From Shewanella seohaensis (GTDB lineage Bacteria > Pseudomonadota > Gammaproteobacteria > Enterobacterales > Shewanellaceae), in contig NZ_CP104900.1 of NCBI RefSeq assembly GCF_025449215.1, forward strand, positions 2,046,001 through 2,110,000: a DNA stretch of 64,000 bases, read 5' to 3'. The position numbers were made by a program, and so were the translations under genes. Position 1 is the stretch's first letter. Every line of letters begins with the position of its first letter. Under the pieces are notes generated by a model, which was not told where the DNA came from, did not search any database, and saw nothing but the letters and a program-made list of their open reading frames with translations. Shown in pieces: positions 59,200 to 64,000 of this stretch.

Positions 59200-60015
59200 A
59201 TGACTAAAGAGATAGCGCACACTGCGCCCTATGTTGCGCGAAGTGCAGATGATTCTGGGTTTATCCATTACCCGCAGGAAGAACATGATATTTGGAGCCA
59301 ATTGTATGCTCGCCAAGCGGTGAACCTACCGGGGCGTGCTTGTAAGGAATATCTCCAAGGGCTCGATGCCTTGGCGATGCCGAAGGACCGCATTCCACAA
59401 TTGGCTGAGATTGACAAAGTATTGCAGGCCACGACTGGATGGAAAACTGCGGCCGTGCCGGCCTTGATTTCCTTTGGCCGCTTCTTTGAGCTATTGGCCA
59501 ACAAGGAATTTCCGGTTGCGACCTTTATCCGTCGCAAGGAAGAGTTTGATTACCTGCAAGAGCCAGATATTTTCCATGAGATCTTTGGCCATTGCCCCTT
59601 GCTGACCAATCCTTCTTTCGCCCATTTCTCCTATATCTATGGTCAATTGGGCTTAAATGCCAGCAAGGAAGACCGCGTCTTTTTAGCGCGCCTGTATTGG
59701 TTTACCGTCGAGTTTGGCTTACTCAAACCTCAAGACGGCGAATTGTGTATCTACGGCGGCGGTATTTTAAGCTCTCCCGGCGAAACCTTGTATGCCATGG
59801 AAAGCCAAGTGCCGGAACGTAAGCCCTTCGATCTCTTAGATGTGCTGCGTACGCCTTATCGTATCGATATTATGCAGCCGATTTATTATGTGATTGAACA
59901 TATTGATATGTTGGATGAAATTGCCAAGATGGACATCATGGCCTATGTGGCTAAGGCACGTCAGTTAGGTTTATTTGCTCCTAAGTATCCGCCCAAGACC
60001 AAGAAAGCCAGCTAA
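59200..60015 (+). CDS. phhA: Phenylalanine 4-monooxygenase
   Basis: Hydroxylates Phe to Tyr with tetrahydropterin, O2 and Fe(II). About 271 residues. The iron site is visible as FHEIFGHCPLLTN (two His) and the Glu in YWFTVEFGL; GRFFELLANKEFPVATFIRRKEEFDYLQEPDIFHEIFGH is the bacterial aromatic hydroxylase core. There is no N-terminal ACT regulatory domain, as usual in bacteria. I prefer ATG 59200; GTG 59191 is the alternative. phhB follows 82 bases later and recycles the pterin. Confidence 0.96.
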   Translation: MTKEIAHTAPYVARSADDSGFIHYPQEEHDIWSQLYARQAVNLPGRACKEYLQGLDALAMPKDRIPQLAEIDKVLQATTGWKTAAVPALISFGRFFELLANKEFPVATFIRRKEEFDYLQEPDIFHEIFGHCPLLTNPSFAHFSYIYGQLGLNASKEDRVFLARLYWFTVEFGLLKPQDGELCIYGGGILSSPGETLYAMESQVPERKPFDLLDVLRTPYRIDIMQPIYYVIEHIDMLDEIAKMDIMAYVAKARQLGLFAPKYPPKTKKAS

Positions 60016-60097
60016 TGGCTGACCATTAAAAAACTAATTGAATAAAGCGTAATAAGAGCAACGAATTGATCCCCTAATGTTGCCAAGAGGAGTATGT

Positions 60098-60436
60098 ATG
60101 ACAGCGTTAACCCAAATGAAATGTGAAGCTTGCCAAGCCGATGCGCCGAAAGTGACCGATGCAGAATTGGCCGAACTTATCCGTATGATCCCCGATTGGG
60201 GCGTGCAAGTGCGTGATGGCATCATGCAACTGGAACGGGTTTACAAGTTTAAAAACTTTAAGTTAGCGATGGCGTTTACCAATAAGTTAGCGGATCTGGC
60301 CGAAGAAGAATTCCACCACCCAGGCATTTTAACAGAGTGGGGCAAAGTCACTGTGACTTGGTGGTCACACTCAATCAAGGGGCTGCATAAGAATGACTTC
60401 ATCATGGCAGCCAAGACCGACCAGTTGTTAGATTAA
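60098..60436 (+). CDS. phhB: 4a-hydroxytetrahydrobiopterin dehydratase
   Basis: 112 residues. [68 protein letters not shown] contains the [EDKH]-x3-H-[HN] type motif EFHHP and the conserved WWSH, the pterin-4a-carbinolamine dehydratase signature. It regenerates the PhhA cofactor. AGAGGAG precedes ATG 60098; an in-frame TTG upstream is not needed. The N-terminal CEACQADAP motif is seen in Shewanella PhhB. A terminator follows. Confidence 0.95.
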   Translation: MTALTQMKCEACQADAPKVTDAELAELIRMIPDWGVQVRDGIMQLERVYKFKNFKLAMAFTNKLADLAEEEFHHPGILTEWGKVTVTWWSHSIKGLHKNDFIMAAKTDQLLD

Positions 60437-60449
60437 AAAATTCAATTTT

Positions 60450-60490
60450 AAAATCAGCGCTTTAATTGTATTTTGGCGCTGATTTTTTCT
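60450..60490 (+). terminator. Terminator after phhAB
   Basis: AAAATCAGCGC (60450-60460) pairs with GCGCTGATTTT (60476-60486) around a 15-base loop, followed by TTCTTCC. Confidence 0.82.
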
Positions 60491-60575
60491 TCCTGTTACA
60501 AATACGCTGTAAACTAGACTTGCCACTTTGAGCGTAACCTTCTAACGTATACACACCCAGCTATTTATCCTGCCT

Positions 60576-60592
60576 TTTACGTTTGCGTAAAC
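60576..60592 (+). promoter_or_regulatory. Operator-like palindrome upstream of tyrR
   Basis: TTTACGTTTGCGTAAAC is a near-perfect palindrome (TTTACG-TTTG-CGTAAA) about 120 bases before tyrR, and shares TTTACGTTTGCGT with the phhA upstream region. It is unlike a TyrR box (TGTAAA-N6-TTTACA) and closer to the TTTACG...CGTAAA form I associate with LiuR-type MerR regulators. Confidence 0.5.
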
Positions 60593-60711
60593 TATAGAGG
60601 CGTCATCAAACGAATGTCTTACGAGGCCAAGCCTAAGGGCAACACCCTCGAGATAATAGCTCTGCACGGTTTATCCCAGAATTCGAATCAAAATAGGGAA
60701 TATCAGTCATT

Positions 60712-62249
60712 ATGCGCTTGGAAGTTAGCTGTCAAGATCGCGTGGGTTTAGCGAAAGACATCTTAGTCGTGTTAGAACGTTATGGCATTAATCTCATCGC
60801 CATCGATGCCAGTAACCAAGGCTTTCTCTACCTGCAATTTGCCGAGGTCAGTTTTGATACCTTAAGTGCCTTGATGCCGCAGATCCGCAAAGTGGAGAGT
60901 GTTCACGATGTGCGAACTGTGTCGTTTATGCCTTCGGAGCAGGAACACTACGCCTTAAAAACCCTACTTAAAACCCTCCCTGACTCAGTGTTCTCCATCG
61001 ACGTGAAGGCGCGCATTCGTATCGTCAACGAGTCGGCGCTACTCAATATGGGCATGGGGGAGCACGAAGTGCTCGATGAATCCTTAAACCATTGGGTGCA
61101 AGGGTTTAACTTCAGCCGCTGGCTCAGTGAGAGCCAAGTGTTGCCGCAGGCGGCGCGGGTCAATATCGGCCAAAACGAATATCTGGCCGAAATGTTACCG
61201 ATTTACTTACCCGATGAGGATGATAAGACTATCCTCGTGGGCGCAGTCGTATCGCTTAAATCGCCGGCGCGGGTCGGTAAACAATTCAATGCACTGCAAA
61301 ATCAAACCGCGGGCTTTGAAAATGTATTAGCCAGCAGCGACAAGATGAAAGAAGTGCTGAAACAAGCTCGCCGTATGGCGCAGCTCGACGCGCCGCTATT
61401 AATCACCGGCGAGACTGGTACTGGCAAAGAATTAATGGCTCGAGCCAGCCATGATGCCAGCATGCGCCGCGAAAAACCTTTATCGCCATTAACTGTGCGG
61501 CACTGCCCGATAGCGCCGCCGAAGAGGAACTCTTTGGCTACGTCAGCCAGGGCAAAGTGATTAAGCGCGGCTTTTTTGAAGAAGCGAAGGGCGGCACAGT
61601 GTTCCTCGATGAAGTGGCCGAAATGTCCAAGGCGGCGCAGGTTAAACTGCTGCGGTTATTACAGGATGGCACCTTTAGACGCATTGGTGGCGACGAAGAA
61701 GTTCGCGCCGATGTGCGGATCATCTGCTCGACCCAGAAAAACTTAGCTGAGTTGTGCCAAACTGGTGAGTTTAGAGAAGATTTGTACTATCGCATCCATG
61801 TGCTTAGCTACCATATTCCATCACTGCGTGAGCGCAAAGTCGATATCATTCCGCTGACGGAGATGTTCCTCGAGCACTACAGTCAGCAACTCTCTAGTCC
61901 AGTGAGACGAATTTCGGCCCAATGCCGCGATCATCTCTTAACCTACGCTTGGCCGGGTAACGTGCGTCAGCTTAAAAATGCGGTCTTTAGGGCGGTATCT
62001 ATGTGGGACGGTTCGGGCGAGTTGACTGTTGAGCAGCTCAAGTTGCCATCCTACGCCGAAGGTTTTGGCTATTTCGATAATGCCTTCGAAGGCAATCTCG
62101 ATGATGCGATGAAGCAATTTGAGGCCAGCTTGCTGCGCCGCTTATATCCGGCTTACCCCAGTACTCGCCAATTGGCGAAAAAATTAGGGGTGTCCCACAC
62201 GGCCATCGCCAACAAACTCAGGGAATACAAGATAGCCAAGCCAAAGTAA
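60712..62249 (+). CDS. tyrR: TyrR/PhhR transcriptional regulator (apparent frameshift)
   Basis: About 512 residues once joined, against 513 in E. coli. ACT domain (MRLEVSCQDRVGLAKDILVVLERYGINLIAIDA), PAS (LPDSVFSIDVKARIRIVNESALLN), AAA+ domain with Walker A GETGTGKE and Walker B GGTVFLDEVAEM, and a Fis-type HTH end (TRQLAKKLGVSHTAIANKLREY). The sigma-54 contact GAFTGA is absent, as in E. coli TyrR, so it should act with sigma-70. One base is lost near A run 61472-61476 (or the CCTTT just after), which restores FIAINCAALPDSAAEEELFGY. It probably controls phhAB and other aromatic genes. Confidence 0.93.
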
Positions 62250-62393
62250 TTTTGCTTTAAGCTTAGGATGTAACAGTATCGTTCCACTTTGTTGCCGACT
62301 TTTTCACCATATCGTTCTGCGAAATAGTGACAAGCGGCAGCAGGGTATGAAACGTAATGATTAGTTTACAAAATGTGAAATAATAGGGTGAAA

Positions 62394-62409
62394 TGTGATT
62401 TTGCTCACG
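62394..62409 (+). promoter_or_regulatory. CRP-like site upstream of the fumarylacetoacetate hydrolase gene
   Basis: TGTGATTTTGCTCACG matches TGTGA-N6-TCACA at 9 of 10 core bases, about 185 bases before the start codon. The 337-base region 62250-62586 otherwise has no gene. Confidence 0.6.
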
Positions 62410-62586
62410 CTATAGGAATCCGCCGTCGCTTCGGGTATTTCTACGCGCAGCAAACCCTAACGCCGAGTCAAAAAAGGCTAGATTGCCCGCACTCGTTGTC
62501 ACCCATTCCCGTTAGCTGAGCGTATCGGCTAACCATAAATAGATAAAAAGCGCAGTACGCCGAGCCGTAGAAGCACAGGAGCAGAT

Positions 62587-63573
62587 ATGAAACTTGCCAG
62601 TTATAACAATGGTCGCCGTGATGGCCAGCTGATGTTAGTGAGCCGCGATCTTACTCAAACGGTTGCCGTACCCGCGATTGCCCACACGATGCAACAATTA
62701 CTCGATGGTTGGGATCTGCTCAAGCCACAATTGCAAGAACTGTATGATGCGCTGAACGAAGGCAAATTACCGAACGCGCAAGCCTTCGATGAAGCCAAAT
62801 GTTTATCACCTTTGCCACGTGCGTACCAGTGGGCCGATGGTAGTGCCTATGTCAACCATGTGGAATTAGTCCGTAAGGCGCGTGGCGCTGAAATGCCTGA
62901 AACCTTCTGGACCGATCCGCTGTTTTACCAAGGCGGCTCTGACAGCTTTATCGCGCCAAAGGCGGATATCCCACTGGCGAGCGAAGACTGGGGCATCGAT
63001 TTCGAATCGGAAATCGCCGTGATCACCGATGATGTGCCTATGGGGGTGAGCGTTGAAAATGCTACCGCGCATATTAAGCTGTTGATGTTAGTGAACGATG
63101 TCTCACTGCGTAACCTGATCCCCGCAGAGCTGGCCAAAGGTTTTGGTTTCTTCCAATCCAAACCCTCGAGCAGCTTCTCTCCTGTCGCCATCACGCCAGA
63201 TGAATTAGGCCACCGCTGGGAAGATTCAAAGGTGCATTTACCGCTTATCACCCATTTGAATGGCGAACTATTCGGTCGCCCTAATGCGGGTGTGGATATG
63301 ACCTTTAACTTCAGTCAGTTAGTATCTCATGTTGCTAAAACCCGTCCATTAGGCGCTGGCGCGATTATCGGTTCTGGTACGATTTCTAACTATGATCGCA
63401 GTGCCGGCTCAAGCTGTTTGGCCGAGAAACGTATGCTCGAAGTGATCGCCGACGGCAAAGCAAGCACGCCGTTTATGCGTTTTGGCGACACAGTGCGCAT
63501 CGAAATGCTCGATGATAACGGCGCCTCTATTTTTGGCTCTATCGATCAAAAAGTGGTTGAGTACAAGGCGTAA
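62587..63573 (+). CDS. Fumarylacetoacetate hydrolase family protein
   Basis: 328 residues. DWGIDFESEIAVITDDVPMG carries the metal-binding Glu pair of the FAH fold; LLMLVNDVSLRNLIPAELAKGFGFFQSKPSSSFSPVAITPDELG and GAGAIIGSGTISNYDRSAGSSCLAEKRMLEV follow. With maiA directly downstream and phhAB and tyrR upstream it is the last step of the homogentisate route, giving fumarate and acetoacetate. Hpd and HmgA are not in this window. A terminator lies between it and maiA, so maiA may have its own promoter or be reached by read-through. Confidence 0.9.
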   Translation: MKLASYNNGRRDGQLMLVSRDLTQTVAVPAIAHTMQQLLDGWDLLKPQLQELYDALNEGKLPNAQAFDEAKCLSPLPRAYQWADGSAYVNHVELVRKARGAEMPETFWTDPLFYQGGSDSFIAPKADIPLASEDWGIDFESEIAVITDDVPMGVSVENATAHIKLLMLVNDVSLRNLIPAELAKGFGFFQSKPSSSFSPVAITPDELGHRWEDSKVHLPLITHLNGELFGRPNAGVDMTFNFSQLVSHVAKTRPLGAGAIIGSGTISNYDRSAGSSCLAEKRMLEVIADGKASTPFMRFGDTVRIEMLDDNGASIFGSIDQKVVEYKA

Positions 63574-63607
63574 GGCTTTTGTGTTTACACAGTGACAGAT
63601 AATATTG

Positions 63608-63632
63608 ACGGGGCTTTTAGCCCCGTTTTTTT
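63608..63632 (+). terminator. Terminator between the hydrolase gene and maiA
   Basis: ACGGGGC (63608-63614), loop TTTTA, GCCCCGT (63620-63626), then TTTTTT. Strong, and immediately before maiA. Confidence 0.88.
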
Positions 63633-63657
63633 CAGGATGACATAAGGACAGAGTGAG

Positions 63658-64000
63658 ATGAAACTATACGGTTATTGGCGCTCTAGCGCCGCCTATCGTG
63701 TGCGTATTGCCCTCAATCTTAAAGGCGTGAGCGCCGAGCAGCTGTCGGTGCATTTAGTGCGTGATGGTGGCGAGCAGCATAAGGCGGATTATATCGCCCT
63801 AAATCCGCAGGAGTTGGTGCCGACCTTAGTGGTCGATGATGAGCAGGATGGTGATGCCTTATCCCAATCCCTCGCCATTATCGAGTATCTGGATGAGCTT
63901 TATCCAAAGACGCCGCTACTGCCGGCATCGGCGCTTGAACGTGCCCATGTGCGCGCCATGGCGTTAACCATCGCCTGTGAAATTCATCCACTCAATAACC
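63658..64000 (+). CDS. maiA: Maleylacetoacetate isomerase, N-terminal part (3' end outside window)
   Basis: The window ends after about 114 codons, in frame. MKLYGYWRSSAAYRVRIALNLKGV has the zeta-class GST SSAAYRVRIAL motif with the catalytic Ser that binds glutathione, and LNPQELVPTLVVDD and QSLAIIEYLDELYP follow. It isomerises maleylacetoacetate to fumarylacetoacetate, the substrate of the upstream hydrolase. AGAGTGAG precedes ATG 63658. Confidence 0.93.
   Translation, partial: MKLYGYWRSSAAYRVRIALNLKGVSAEQLSVHLVRDGGEQHKADYIALNPQELVPTLVVDDEQDGDALSQSLAIIEYLDELYPKTPLLPASALERAHVRAMALTIACEIHPLNN

Noticed and set aside
62361..62383. TyrR box near TTTACAAAATGTGAAA upstream of the hydrolase gene
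   Set aside because: The half sites are in the wrong order and spacing for TGTAAA-N6-TTTACA.
1..64000. CRISPR array, tRNA or rRNA genes, prophage
   Set aside because: I saw no regular spaced repeats, no tRNA-like cloverleaf or rRNA sequence, and no phage structural or integrase genes.

Overview
This window is chromosomal core DNA from a gammaproteobacterium, almost certainly a Shewanella. The evidence is the unbroken dapD-glnD-map / rpsB-tsf-pyrH-frr-uppS-cdsA-dxr-rseP-bamA-skp-lpxD-fabZ-lpxA-lpxB-rnhB-dnaE-tilS block, small DUF families typical of Shewanella and Vibrio (DUF3301, DUF3549, DUF2982, DUF3718), and an OmcA/MtrC-type outer-membrane decaheme cytochrome with ten CXXCH motifs. I see no prophage, CRISPR array, complete IS or tRNA gene.

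Layout. 1-1.6 kb: small housekeeping and unknown genes. 1.64-3.16 kb: no protein gene, but two tandem CsrB-family regulatory RNAs, each with an upstream GacA/UvrY-type palindrome, many GGA motifs shown in hairpin loops, and a strong terminator; this is the most interesting region. They sit next to yqcC-truC-yqcA, the neighbourhood of csrB in E. coli. 3.2-11.5 kb: DUF3301/DUF3549, yqcC-truC-yqcA, a PTS EIICB permease, purU and a PAS-GAF-HD-GYP-CBS protein. 11.6-16.5 kb (minus): DUF3718, dapD, glnD, map. 16.7-36.6 kb (plus): translation factors, isoprenoid and phospholipid synthesis, outer-membrane assembly, lipid A synthesis, RNase HII, DNA polymerase III alpha and tilS. 36.7-51.7 kb: GGDEF protein, CPA2 antiporter, a 268-bp MITE, a cold-shock protein, DUF885 peptidase-like protein, SWIM/SNF2 helicase, PHP hydrolase, an RmlD-like reductase, cysQ, mak, elyC, DUF2982. 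51.8-58.9 kb (minus): decaheme cytochrome, LysR regulator, bactofilin, NapF ferredoxin, galE, galU. 59.2-64 kb: phenylalanine/tyrosine catabolism (phhA, phhB, tyrR, fumarylacetoacetate hydrolase, start of maiA).

Sequence quality. Ten protein genes, including essential dnaE, lpxA and tilS, are interrupted by 17 apparent frameshifts (an eighteenth is possible). Every one is repaired by restoring one base, nearly always in a run of four to seven identical bases. This looks like systematic homopolymer under-calling, not gene decay. I annotate such genes as single CDSs across the break and give the position.

How the genes connect. The two CsrB RNAs would titrate CsrA under BarA/UvrY control. The 16.8-35 kb cluster couples translation to envelope biogenesis. 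The right end converts phenylalanine to tyrosine (PhhA with PhhB recycling its pterin) and finishes homogentisate breakdown, with TyrR inside the cluster. A shared 13-bp operator-like motif upstream of phhA and tyrR, and a CRP-like site upstream of the hydrolase, suggest layered control.
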